Shown: positions 7,245 to 15,207, numbered from the stretch's first letter. The stretch is 36,236 nucleotides of DNA from Thermococcus sp. (GCF_015523185.1 NZ_WAKV01000017.1:1-36236); one strand, 5' to 3'. The notes: generated from the sequence alone by a model not told the origin. Translations and numbers: made by a program.

Positions 7245-7811
7245 ATGCAAAAGCGCCAATTTGACCTATACTCCCTGTTATCATACATTATTTCTGCGTG
7301 GATACTTGTTATCTTACTCCTTCACTTCGTCTTTGGCTTCCAGTACGTTGTTATTCTGACGGACTCGATGAAGCCCCACATAAATCCCGGCGACTTGGTT
7401 GTAACAAAACCCGTTTCTCTGTCAGAACTCCATGTCGGTGATGTTATACTTTATGAAATTCACATTGGGAACTCCACTTACCGCATAACCCACAGGATTG
7501 TGGCCATAAAAACCGATTGGAACGGACGCTACTACTTCGTCACCAAAGGCGACAACAGGAAGTACACGGACCCTTGGCGCGTCTACCCGGAGCAGGTTAT
7601 AGGTAAGGTAATCCTAGTCATTCCAAAGGTCGGCGTGGTCTGGTACTACACTCCCCTGATACTTCTCCTGGTATTTCTATTCATAATAGGGACGATAGCC
7701 TACGAGATAGCCCTTATTTTGCTTGAAGAGGAACCGCCCAAGCCCAAGTGGGCCAAGCCCTCCCTTCTTGCCGTCAAAAGGAAGAAGCTGAAAAGGTATT
7801 ACAGGCGTTAG
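7245..7811 (+). CDS. Signal peptidase I, archaeal/ER (S26B) type, accessory copy
   Basis: 188 residues, a membrane serine protease that removes signal peptides. An N-terminal membrane segment (about residues 9-30) precedes the box TDSMKPHINPGD with the nucleophile Ser. The S26B catalytic His is in ITHRIV and the Asp region in TKGDNRKYTDPW. A second membrane segment lies near residues 130-160, followed by a basic tail. ATG 7245 is chosen because GGGAGGGG lies 5 bases upstream; an upstream in-frame start has none. It differs from the second signal peptidase at 20292 by the added C-terminal membrane segment, and may serve the exported protein encoded just upstream (inference). Its stop overlaps that of the convergent cupin. 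Confidence 0.87.
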   Translation: MQKRQFDLYSLLSYIISAWILVILLLHFVFGFQYVVILTDSMKPHINPGDLVVTKPVSLSELHVGDVILYEIHIGNSTYRITHRIVAIKTDWNGRYYFVTKGDNRKYTDPWRVYPEQVIGKVILVIPKVGVVWYYTPLILLLVFLFIIGTIAYEIALILLEEEPPKPKWAKPSLLAVKRKKLKRYYRR

Positions 7812-8164
7812 GCCCACTCCTCCTCTGGAATCGCCTCCTTCTTGGCCGGGATTATGCAGAGAAACTCGAAGGTGTCGCTCAAAGCTTTATATCCGTGGGG
7901 CTCGTTTGGCGGGACGTAGAGGAAGTTCCCGGCTTTAACGTGGTGCTCCTCCTTCCCGTTGGTTATTATTCCCTCGCCCTTGACGATGAAAATCTCGTGC
8001 TCCCAGTCGTGCTGGTGAATCGGAATCTCGGCCCCTTTCTTCATGACAAAATAGCGCATGGCGAAGTTCTTGGCCCCAAGCTTTGGAGAAACGAGCCACC
8101 TAATGGTTACCCCCTCAAACCCGGTGTCCTTCTCCGGAGCATCTTTGTAATGTCCCACGAACAT
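7808..8164 (-). CDS. Single-domain cupin protein
   Basis: 118 residues forming one conserved cupin barrel. Motif 1 reads GAEIPIHQHDWEHEIFIVKGEG, giving metal ligands H50, H52 and E57. Motif 2 reads AGNFLYVPPNEPHGY with H90. All metal ligands are intact. Substrate cannot be told from sequence; such small cupins range from isomerases to sensors. Start ATG 8164 follows GGTGGTAAT. It is divergent from the phosphoesterase lipoprotein gene. Confidence 0.82.
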   Translation of the reverse strand: MFVGHYKDAPEKDTGFEGVTIRWLVSPKLGAKNFAMRYFVMKKGAEIPIHQHDWEHEIFIVKGEGIITNGKEEHHVKAGNFLYVPPNEPHGYKALSDTFEFLCIIPAKKEAIPEEEWA

Positions 8165-8193
8165 ATTACCACCGTTAGTCCTTGATGAGTTTT

Positions 8194-8203
8194 GTATTTA
8201 AAC
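8194..8203. promoter_or_regulatory. Shared TATA element for divergent cupin and phosphoesterase genes
   Basis: GTATTTAAAC reads as GTTTAAATAC on the other strand, so one near-palindromic TATA element can serve both directions in an 83-bp gap. Expected starts are near 8172 (minus) and 8224 (plus). CTTTTAAGG at 8211-8219 is a possible alternative. Confidence 0.5.
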
Positions 8204-8247
8204 CTTCACACTTTTAAGGTGAACATAGAGTTTCAAGGGGTGGTTGT

Positions 8248-9885
8248 ATGAAGCGTCTGCTTGGAATCGTTCTGGTACTCGTTGTCCTGGCCGGTGGGTG
8301 CATAGGCTCAACCCAGACATCGAGCACATCAAACGGCAAGACATCTACTACCACAACAACTGGGATTAACTTCTCGAGTTACCCCCCGGGAAAGGTCATT
8401 GGGAGCTGGTGGAAGCTCTTTAACGAGACCTTCTACGTCAGCGATGGCTATGAGAGTATGGTCAAGCACTACTTTCCGGGGGCAAAGGTTAAGCCTTTCT
8501 CCGAGTTTAAGGGAAGCGGTATAGTTGTCCTCTCTCCAGGGGACGAGGTTAAGTCAAGGATACTCTTCGGGAAACCTGTCCAGGTTCAGAAACTCGAACC
8601 CTTTGGTTACATAGCCTACAAGTATGGAACCCACCTTCCCGGTCCGTGGCTGGGGGTAACAGCGATAATGGACTCGGACAGGGGCCCTGTCATGGTCGTA
8701 AGCGGAACCAGTAAGGCCGGCGTTGGAGCTTCCCTGGACTTTCTCAGGGAACTCAAGGACGGAAAGCTCAGCGTTGACCCGAATTCCATCGTCCGCTCGG
8801 GTTCTTTTGAGGGAATCGTTCTGAAGGAAATAGGCGACGTCAACTTCAACGGTATTCCTGATGAGGACGAGCACTACGAGCTCTACCAGCTCCTCTACGA
8901 CGAGCCCTTCAACTACTACTGGCGCGTTGTTAAAGGCGAGAACATCACCGTCAGCGGGGGCTTCATAAGGCTTGTTAACGGTACTACTGTCTACATAAGG
9001 GCCCTTGGCTTCAACGTGACCGTTTATGTCAAGGACTCAAAAAACATCCCGATAACGTACGTTCTGGATAACATAAATCCAGAGCTGATGGTTCTCCCGG
9101 AGAACGCCAAGGTTCTCGACAACACAACCGTTGAGTTCACCACCGATAAGGCAAGCTTCTCGGTAGTGGCGAAGAACGTGAGCAACTACACCGTTCTCGC
9201 TTTCGGTGACCATAGGCCCGCGAGCGGTGATAAACCGCCGGCTGTGTTCCTCCAGATAATGAAGGATATAAACGGGGAAAAGGGCGCCTTCGTCATAGAC
9301 GGCGGTGACCTCGTCTACTCGGGCACAATCTACCAGTGGGCCAACCTCATGGAGGTCTGGCACTGGAACAAGCCGATTTTCATAGCCGTTGGAAACCACG
9401 AGTACCAGGGTGAGGGTGTTAGTATCTTCCACTACTACTTTGGACCAACCGACTACGCCTTCAGCCTCGGAAACTACCGCTACATCTTTGCCAACGACAT
9501 AAGCAACGACTACAGCCTCACCGATGAGCAGTTTGCGTGGCTTAAGGAGCAACTTGAGCTGGCCAAAAAGCGCGGTGAGAGGCCCGTCATAGTTATGCAC
9601 GCTCCCCCCTATGACCCGAGGCCCGGAGGAGACGACCACGCCATGAGCGAGTCCAGTGCCCAAAAACTTCTCAAGCTAATGAAGGAATACAACGCCTTCG
9701 GAATCTTCAGCCACATCCACATCTACTGGAACGGAACCTACGACGGGGTTCACTTCATCATCACTGGAGGTGGGGGGGCTCCTCTATACGCCCCACCAAA
9801 CGAGGGCGGCTTCCACCACTACGTTGTCCTTACTATGGGGCCCAATGGCAGGATTAACATAAAGGTAGTTAAAGTCTCTTCCTGA
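8248..9885 (+). CDS. Secreted lipoprotein with C-terminal calcineurin-like metallophosphoesterase domain
   Basis: 545 residues. The lipobox LAGGC gives lipidation at C18, followed by a Ser/Thr-rich linker (residues 20-40) that tethers the enzyme outside the membrane. The middle has DVNFNGIPDEDEHYE, a calcium-binding D-x-N-x-N-G-x-x-D loop, and beta-rich segments with N-glycosylation sequons. The last ~240 residues carry the metallophosphoesterase signatures in order: GDHRP, GGDLVY, GNHEY, VMHAPP and SHIHIY. Ligands look intact although the first D-x-H is GDH and the last GHxH is SHIH. Start ATG follows GGGGTGG. The neighbouring phosphate permease and DUF47 protein suggest it releases phosphate from external phosphoesters (inference). 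Confidence 0.88.
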   Translation: MKRLLGIVLVLVVLAGGCIGSTQTSSTSNGKTSTTTTTGINFSSYPPGKVIGSWWKLFNETFYVSDGYESMVKHYFPGAKVKPFSEFKGSGIVVLSPGDEVKSRILFGKPVQVQKLEPFGYIAYKYGTHLPGPWLGVTAIMDSDRGPVMVVSGTSKAGVGASLDFLRELKDGKLSVDPNSIVRSGSFEGIVLKEIGDVNFNGIPDEDEHYELYQLLYDEPFNYYWRVVKGENITVSGGFIRLVNGTTVYIRALGFNVTVYVKDSKNIPITYVLDNINPELMVLPENAKVLDNTTVEFTTDKASFSVVAKNVSNYTVLAFGDHRPASGDKPPAVFLQIMKDINGEKGAFVIDGGDLVYSGTIYQWANLMEVWHWNKPIFIAVGNHEYQGEGVSIFHYYFGPTDYAFSLGNYRYIFANDISNDYSLTDEQFAWLKEQLELAKKRGERPVIVMHAPPYDPRPGGDDHAMSESSAQKLLKLMKEYNAFGIFSHIHIYWNGTYDGVHFIITGGGGAPLYAPPNEGGFHHYVVLTMGPNGRINIKVVKVSS

Positions 9886-9993
9886 GCTTTTCTCTTTATT
9901 CTATTTGTGTCTATATAGAGATTGTTAGTTAGATATATTCTATTGCGACAAAATATTTATTTTGCTACCCTTCATAGGGTCTCGGTGGTTGGG
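9886..9993 (+). promoter_or_regulatory. Region upstream of the first PiT gene: T-rich terminator, CTATATAG palindrome, TATA box
   Basis: GCTTTTCTCTTTATTCTATTTG right after the lipoprotein stop is a T-rich terminator candidate. TCTATATAGA (9910-9919) is a perfect palindrome whose core CTATATAG recurs twice before the second PiT gene. AAATATTTAT (9951-9960) is the likely TATA box, giving a start near 9983 and a short leader with GGTGGTT before ATG 9994. Confidence 0.5.
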
Positions 9994-11205
9994 ATGAACC
10001 CGTGGCTGGTGTTCACGATAATCGTCGGTTTTTGGATGGCCTGGAACATCGGTGCCAACGATGTGGCAAACTCCATGGGAACGGCTGTCGGAGCTAGGGC
10101 AATAACACCAAAACAGGCGGCGGTTATAGCGGGGACAATGAATTTCCTCGGTGCCTATTTCTTCGGGAAAAGCGTCGCCGATACCATAAGGAAGGGGATA
10201 CTCAGTGTGAGCATGATTCATGACCCGATGGTTATAGTCTATGGCTCACTCTCTGCTCTTTTGGCGGCTAGCATTTGGTTAATATTTGCGACCTACAACG
10301 GACTGCCGGTTTCTACGACCCACTCCATAATTGGGGGGATAGTAGGTTATGGTCTCGTTTACGCAGGGACTGGTATAGTGGACTGGTGGAAGCTTGGTCA
10401 GGTGGTTCTCAGCTGGATTCTATCTCCGATATTTGGAGCAATCGTAGCTTTCTTCGTGTTCAAGGCGATAAGGGGGACGATTCTTGCAAGGGATGACCCT
10501 CTAAGAAGCGCCAGACACTGGGCGCCCTTCTGGACCGGTCTGGCTTTTGTAGTTATCGGGACGATGTTTTACATCAAGGTTCTGCACGGCTCGGATTTAG
10601 CTAGGGGCGTCATCTTCTACGGCATCCCGACCGGGTTCGTTGTGTTCCTACTTACATACGCTCTCATAAGGGTTAAATTCAAGTCGAGTGACCCCTACAT
10701 TGGAGTTGAGAGCATATTCAGGAAAGTTCAGGTCGTTACCTCCGGCTACGTTGCCCTCGCCCACGGTTCCAACGATGTTGCCAATGCCGTTGGGCCCATA
10801 GCGGCCGCCTATGCGGTTCTGACGGTTGGGTTGAGTGGCATGAAAGTTCCAGTCCCAAAGTGGATACTGGCTCTCGGTGGCCTTGGCATAGCCATCGGAA
10901 TTTTCATGTATGGTTACAAGGTTATGGCGACCGTGGGGAAGAGAATAACGGAGCTCACAAACACGAGGGGTTTTTCTATAGACTTCTCGGCCGCCACGGT
11001 CATACTCGTTGCCAGCTGGCTGGGAATGCCGATTTCCACAACGCACACCGTCGTCGGGGCCGTAGTTGGAGTTGGCCTCGCAAGGGGAGTTAAGGCGATA
11101 AACACTTCAATCTTGAAGGACATAGTTATTTCGTGGTTCGTTACGGTTCCCGTGGCCGCTCTGATAAGTGCCGTGATATTCAAGGTTCTCCTGCTGGTGG
11201 GGTGA
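9994..11205 (+). CDS. Inorganic phosphate permease, PiT family
   Basis: 403 residues, about ten membrane segments; it imports phosphate with a cation. The duplicated PiT signature is present in both halves: NIGANDVANSMGTAVGAR near the N-terminus and HGSNDVANAVGPIAA in the second half, each with a later PVSTTHSIIGG or PISTTHTVVGA motif. I chose ATG 9994 (MNPWLVF) because GGTGGTT precedes it; a longer in-frame start upstream would lie before the predicted transcription start. The DUF47 gene follows 4 bp later, the usual PiT-DUF47 pair. Confidence 0.93.
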   Translation: MNPWLVFTIIVGFWMAWNIGANDVANSMGTAVGARAITPKQAAVIAGTMNFLGAYFFGKSVADTIRKGILSVSMIHDPMVIVYGSLSALLAASIWLIFATYNGLPVSTTHSIIGGIVGYGLVYAGTGIVDWWKLGQVVLSWILSPIFGAIVAFFVFKAIRGTILARDDPLRSARHWAPFWTGLAFVVIGTMFYIKVLHGSDLARGVIFYGIPTGFVVFLLTYALIRVKFKSSDPYIGVESIFRKVQVVTSGYVALAHGSNDVANAVGPIAAAYAVLTVGLSGMKVPVPKWILALGGLGIAIGIFMYGYKVMATVGKRITELTNTRGFSIDFSAATVILVASWLGMPISTTHTVVGAVVGVGLARGVKAINTSILKDIVISWFVTVPVAALISAVIFKVLLLVG

Positions 11206-11209
11206 TAAT

Positions 11210-11884
11210 ATGCAGGTCTGGACGAAGCTCTTCGCGAAGAGCCCCTTTAAGCCCCTGATAAAGCACTCGGAGGTGGTTCTGGAGACCGTTGAGACGCTGG
11301 AAAAGGCTCTCAACGCATGGTACAACGGCAACTACGATGAAATGAGAGACCTGGCGGTCGAGGTGGACAGGCTAGAAGATGTTGCCGACAGGATAAAGGA
11401 GGAGATACGCGATTCACTCAGTTCGAGGCTCATGATGGCCGTTGCGAGGGAAGACGTCCTCATATACCTCCACATGCAGGACAAGGTGGCTGACTCGGCT
11501 GAGGACACGGCCAAATGGCTCCTAGTCGGAAAGCCTGACGGCATTCCCGAGGAAGTCAAGGGCGTTATCCTGAGGATGGGAACCGAGAGCATAAAGGCGG
11601 CGAAGCTCATTCACGAGGCTATAGTCCAGATGGACAGGGTTATAGAGAGCGGGTTTGCAGAGAAGGAAATCGAGAGGGAGTATGGGATTATCCATGCAAT
11701 AGAGGACGTTGAGAAGGCGATAGACGAGCTGGACACGGAGCTTATGAGACTCGTCTTCGAAAACGCTGATAGGTTCGACTGGAGCACGGGCGTTTACATC
11801 CTGAACGTGGCGAGAACACTAAGCAACATCTCTGACAAGGCCAAGGATTCCGCCGAGAGAATAAGGCTCATGATGAACAAGTAA
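11210..11884 (+). CDS. DUF47 family PhoU-like protein, partner of PiT
   Basis: 224 residues, all-helical, with two PhoU-like halves. Acidic repeats such as EVDRLEDVADRIKEEI and DVEKAIDELDTELM fit the metal-binding helices of the PhoU/DUF47 (TIGR00153) family. It probably modulates PiT transport. ATG 11210 is 4 bp after the permease stop and follows GGGGTGATAAT, so it is coupled to it. A T-rich tract (CCTTTTTCTTTATTC) after the stop likely ends the operon. A second DUF47 gene lies at 22515. Confidence 0.88.
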   Translation: MQVWTKLFAKSPFKPLIKHSEVVLETVETLEKALNAWYNGNYDEMRDLAVEVDRLEDVADRIKEEIRDSLSSRLMMAVAREDVLIYLHMQDKVADSAEDTAKWLLVGKPDGIPEEVKGVILRMGTESIKAAKLIHEAIVQMDRVIESGFAEKEIEREYGIIHAIEDVEKAIDELDTELMRLVFENADRFDWSTGVYILNVARTLSNISDKAKDSAERIRLMMNK

Positions 11885-11917
11885 TCCTTTTTCTTTATTC
11901 AGGAAGAATAGAAAAGG

Positions 11918-12145
11918 TCAGATTGCTATCATCGTCGATGTCATCTGAATCTCGGGCATGCGCCTTATCTTTTCAGTTATGAACTGGTCAAGGTCTTTGA
12001 GCGTGTCGGTCTCAACCTTTACAACGAGGTCATACTCTCCATAAACGACGTAGGCCTCCTTAACCTCAGGCATGGCAAGAAGCTTCTCCATAACTTCCCT
12101 TTCCTTTCCCGCGGCCGTAACCATCAAAATAAAAGCCGTCACCAT
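11918..12145 (-). CDS. Stand-alone Lrp/AsnC effector-binding (RAM) domain protein
   Basis: 75 residues covering only the C-terminal sensing domain of Lrp/AsnC regulators, with no helix-turn-helix. The pattern VTAFILMVTAAGKEREV...VYGEYDLVVKVETDTLKDLDQFITEKIRRMPEIQMTST is typical: an alpha/beta sandwich with the GxYDL effector loop. Such orphan RAM proteins bind amino acids and may dimerise with full-length Lrp proteins. Start ATG 12145 follows GGTGAT. It is divergent from the kinase gene. Confidence 0.88.
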   Translation of the reverse strand: MVTAFILMVTAAGKEREVMEKLLAMPEVKEAYVVYGEYDLVVKVETDTLKDLDQFITEKIRRMPEIQMTSTMIAI

Positions 12146-12160
12146 GGGCTATCACCAAAA

Positions 12161-12184
12161 GTATTTAACCCGCGGCCTATTTAA
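12161..12184. promoter_or_regulatory. Crossed divergent TATA boxes between RAM gene and kinase gene
   Basis: Two TATTTAA boxes lie at 12162-12168 and 12178-12184. The left one fits initiation near 12191 for the plus-strand kinase; the right one, read on the minus strand as TTAAATA, fits initiation near 12155 for the RAM gene. The two initiation complexes would overlap. Confidence 0.45.
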
Positions 12185-12195
12185 GCTTATCGAGT

Positions 12196-12846
12196 ATGAC
12201 GTTCGAGAGCATCATGGGTCGTAAACGGCTAGAACGCTTTTTGAACCACCTTAAAGAACTCGGATTCGAGGGGGTTAGGCCGTACTCCAAGGGCACTACG
12301 AGTCTAGTCTTCCTTGGCGAACTCGGGGGAAAAAAGACCATAGTGAAGCTCCAGAGGCCGGACTCTCCGAGGAGCAACCTTGGGAGGGAAGCTAAAATAC
12401 TGAATGCCATAGAACCCTTTGGCATTACGCCCCCTCTGCTCTTCACGGGAACCTTCGAGGGACTTCCCTACCTCGTCAGGGAATTTGCGGAAGGTGAATC
12501 TGTGCTGTATGCAAACGTAGAGAAGGGCCACCTCTTTCAGATAGCCGAAAAGACTGCCCTGCTAGACAGGCTCGGCCTCGACCACGGTCAAATGCAGGGA
12601 GGGAAGCACATAATAGTTGGCGATGGGGTTTACATCATTGACTTTGAAAAGGCCGGCTGGAGGAAGCCCAACAACCTAACGTCGGCGTTTTCCATGCTCT
12701 TCGTCGGTAGAAACGCCATATCTGAGAGGCTCTACCGGAAGTTCGGTCTCGATGAAGGCTTCAGGGAGGAAATGAAGGAAGCCCTCAGGGAGTATAAAAG
12801 GAGTGGAAACCTTTCACGCCTTCTGGGCCTTCTTTCCAGCCTTTAG
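12196..12846 (+). CDS. Putative small atypical Ser/Thr protein kinase (RIO/Bud32-like fold, COG2112 type)
   Basis: 216 residues. Kinase landmarks in order are SKGTTSLVFLG (nucleotide loop), IVKLQRP (K51), REAKIL (E65), a catalytic segment LGLDHGQMQGGKHIIV, and IIDFEKAGW (metal site D149 in DFE). The usual HxD is replaced by LDHGQ, as in archaeal kinase-like proteins of this group. Targets are unknown. There is no Shine-Dalgarno; ATG 12196 sits about 5 bases after the predicted transcription start, while Met7 (12214) is a possible alternative start. The last 33 bp overlap the convergent membrane gene. Confidence 0.72.
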   Translation: MTFESIMGRKRLERFLNHLKELGFEGVRPYSKGTTSLVFLGELGGKKTIVKLQRPDSPRSNLGREAKILNAIEPFGITPPLLFTGTFEGLPYLVREFAEGESVLYANVEKGHLFQIAEKTALLDRLGLDHGQMQGGKHIIVGDGVYIIDFEKAGWRKPNNLTSAFSMLFVGRNAISERLYRKFGLDEGFREEMKEALREYKRSGNLSRLLGLLSSL

Positions 12847-13140
12847 CCTGTCCGCGTAGAGGGCCAAGAGTGGAACGACGATGGCGAGAGTTATCAGCCC
12901 GACCCTCGGGTCGAGGAAGTAGTTGAAGACTAGTATTACTACCACCGAGATTCCAATCATGAGAAACAGGTCCCTGTCGTAGAGCCTTGATTTGGCTAGA
13001 ATGTTCTGTTCTCTCGCTGTGTAGGCTAGGTAAGTGGGTATTCCCAACGCGGCTATGGTTATTCCAACGTAATCTCTCAAAATCAGGGACACTGCTATGC
13101 CGAGTGCAAGGATTACTGCAATGGCCGTGGTTTCTCTCAT
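12814..13140 (-). CDS. Small multi-span membrane protein, unknown function
   Basis: 108 residues with three or four hydrophobic segments (about residues 6-20, 24-40, 60-75 and 80-97) and a basic C-terminus (DRLKAGKKAQKA). No family recognised. I chose ATG 13140 because AGGTG lies 6 bases upstream; GTG 13149 overlaps that site. CCTTTTAAAGG (13173-13183) is a probable TATA box. The 3' end overlaps the convergent kinase gene by 33 bp. Confidence 0.72.
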   Translation of the reverse strand: MRETTAIAVILALGIAVSLILRDYVGITIAALGIPTYLAYTAREQNILAKSRLYDRDLFLMIGISVVVILVFNYFLDPRVGLITLAIVVPLLALYADRLKAGKKAQKA

Positions 13141-13217
13141 TCTGGACACCTGTTTTGGTTTATTCTGGGTTACCTTTTAAAGGTTCCCGATGTCCTTTAG
13201 AGTTCGTTGAAGTTAGG

Positions 13218-13225
13218 TTTATATA
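13218..13225 (+). promoter_or_regulatory. TATA box of the S9 peptidase gene
   Basis: AGGTTTATATACTGG contains TTTATATA at 13218-13225, with initiation expected near 13248. GGTGAT then lies 6 bases before the ATG at 13259. Confidence 0.6.
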
Positions 13226-13258
13226 CTGGAGTGTTTCTCATAGTTTGGTGATAACGTT

Positions 13259-15118
13259 ATGAAAAGTATCGAATGGGACGAGAAGACCTTTTCTCATTTT
13301 GCCTACCTGAACGACCCGAGGATTGAAGGGGAGAAGATAGCCTACACTCTGACGAAGGTGAACATGAAGGAGGACAAATACGAGAGCACTGTTGTCGTTG
13401 AGAACCTTGAAACGGGCTCAAGGCGCTTCATCGAGAACGCTTCCATGCCAAGGCTATCCCCGGATGGAAAGAAGCTCGCCTTCACGAGGCCCAATGAGGA
13501 GAAGAAGGAAACCGAGGTCTGGGTTGCCGAGCTTGAAACGATGAGCTCCAAGAGGGTTCTCTCAGCTAAAAACATCCGCTCAATCCAGTGGAACGCCGAT
13601 TCGAGAAGGCTCCTTGTAGTCGGCTTCAAGAGGCACGATGATGAGGACTTCGTTTTCGACAGCGAAGTTCCCTTCTGGTTCGACAACATGGGCTTTCTTG
13701 ACGGGGAGAAGACGACATTCTGGGTTCTCGACACGGAGAGCGAGGAAATCATCGAGGAGTTCGAGAAGCCCCGCTTTTCCAGCGGTCTCTGGCACGGTGA
13801 TGGTATAGTCATCAACGTCCCGCACCGCGAGGGTTCAAAGCCGGCACTCTTCAAGTTCTGGGACATCTACCTTTGGAAGGACGGGGAGGAAGAGAGGCTC
13901 TTCGAGCGCGTTTCCTTTGAGGCCATTGATTCCGACGGGAAGGCCGTTCTCCTGAGGGGTAAAAAAGAAAAGAAGTTTATCAGCGAGCATGACTGGCTTT
14001 ACATCTACGACGGCGAGCTCAGGCCGGTCTACGAGGGCCCGCTCAACGTCTGGAGCGCGAAACTTACCGACAGGAAGGTTTACTTCCTGACCCCCGATGC
14101 CGGTAGCGTTCACCTCTGGCTCTGGGATGGTAGTGCCGAGAGAGTCGTCGTTGGAGACCACTGGATTTACGGCCTAGATGCTAGCAACGGAAGGGCACTG
14201 CTCCTCATAATGACGGCAACAAGGATAGGCGAGCTCTACCTCTACGACGGTGAGCTCAAACAGCTTACTGACTACAACGGGCCGATATTCACTAGGCTTA
14301 AGACCTTTGAGCCGAGGCACTTCAGGTTCAAGAGCAAAGACTTGGAGATAGACGGCTGGTATCTTAAACCCGAGCTGGAGGAAGGAGAGAAAGCTCCCGT
14401 CATCGTTTTCGTCCACGGCGGGCCAAAGGGAATGTACGGCAACCGCTTCGTCTACGAGATGCAGCTGATGGCGAATAAAGGCTACTACGTGGTTTTTGTC
14501 AATCCGCGCGGTAGCGACGGCTATAGCGAAGACTTCGCGCTTAGAGTCCTCGAAAGGACAGGTCTGGAGGACTTTGAGGATATTCTCAACGGCATCGAGG
14601 AGTTCTTTAAGCTCGAGCCGCAAGCGGATAAGGAGCGCGTTGGAATAACAGGCATAAGCTACGGCGGTTTCATGACGAACTGGGCTCTAACGCAGAGCGA
14701 CCTTTTCAAGGCGGGAATAAGTGAAAACGGCATAAGCTACTGGCTGACGAGCTACGCCTTCTCGGACATAGGCCTCTGGTACGACGTGGAAGTGATAGGC
14801 CCCAACCCGTTCGAAAACGATAACTACCGCAAATTAAGCCCACTATTCTACGCGAAGAACGTTAAGGCTCCACTCTTGTTGATTCACAGCCTCCAGGACT
14901 ACCGCTGTCCCCTCGACCAGAGCCTAATGTTCTACAACGTGCTCAGGGACATGGGCAAGGAGGCCTACATAGCCGTCTTCAAGCGCGGTGCACACGGGCA
15001 CAGCATAAGGGGGAGTCCAAAACACCGTTCGAAGCGCTATAAGCTCTTCGTCGAGTTCTTCGAGAGGAAGCTGAGGAAGTATGAGGAGGGCTTCGACGTT
15101 GAGATGGTTCTAAAATGA
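13259..15118 (+). CDS. Acylaminoacyl-peptidase-like S9 family serine peptidase
   Basis: 619 residues. An N-terminal seven-bladed beta-propeller (about 1-345) restricts access to a C-terminal alpha/beta-hydrolase domain. The nucleophile is S467 in GISYGG, with D547 (LQDYRC) and H579 (GAHGHS) completing the triad; the oxyanion region is HGGPKG. The length and the HGGPKGMYG start of the hydrolase domain match thermococcal acylaminoacyl peptidases, which release N-acylated residues from short peptides in the cytoplasm. It is monocistronic, with TATA and GGTGAT, and fits a peptide-fermenting metabolism. Confidence 0.92.
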   Translation: MKSIEWDEKTFSHFAYLNDPRIEGEKIAYTLTKVNMKEDKYESTVVVENLETGSRRFIENASMPRLSPDGKKLAFTRPNEEKKETEVWVAELETMSSKRVLSAKNIRSIQWNADSRRLLVVGFKRHDDEDFVFDSEVPFWFDNMGFLDGEKTTFWVLDTESEEIIEEFEKPRFSSGLWHGDGIVINVPHREGSKPALFKFWDIYLWKDGEEERLFERVSFEAIDSDGKAVLLRGKKEKKFISEHDWLYIYDGELRPVYEGPLNVWSAKLTDRKVYFLTPDAGSVHLWLWDGSAERVVVGDHWIYGLDASNGRALLLIMTATRIGELYLYDGELKQLTDYNGPIFTRLKTFEPRHFRFKSKDLEIDGWYLKPELEEGEKAPVIVFVHGGPKGMYGNRFVYEMQLMANKGYYVVFVNPRGSDGYSEDFALRVLERTGLEDFEDILNGIEEFFKLEPQADKERVGITGISYGGFMTNWALTQSDLFKAGISENGISYWLTSYAFSDIGLWYDVEVIGPNPFENDNYRKLSPLFYAKNVKAPLLLIHSLQDYRCPLDQSLMFYNVLRDMGKEAYIAVFKRGAHGHSIRGSPKHRSKRYKLFVEFFERKLRKYEEGFDVEMVLK

Positions 15119-15161
15119 TTTCCATTTCTACAGTCTTTTTCGAAAATTTTTTTAAATTTAC

Positions 15162-15187
15162 CGATATTTATCGAAAAACTTATAAAA
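15162..15187 (+). promoter_or_regulatory. Leaderless promoter with upstream palindrome
   Basis: TATAAAA (15181-15187) is centred 24 bases before ATG 15208, with no Shine-Dalgarno in between. Directly upstream CGATATTTATCG (15162-15173) is a palindrome with 5-bp arms that could be an operator. The preceding T-rich stretch (15135-15158) may end the peptidase transcript. Confidence 0.5.
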
Positions 15188-15207
15188 GCTGAAGGGTTTT
15201 AACGTCC

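Noticed and set aside
9037-9663. 208-residue open frame antisense to the phosphoesterase gene
   Set aside because: The sense strand encodes clear catalytic motifs; the antisense product shows no family features and is expected from GC-rich codon bias.
13630-13660. Candidate box C (ATGATGA) inside the S9 peptidase gene
   Set aside because: No CTGA at guide distance and no second box pair, so there is no C/D RNA architecture.
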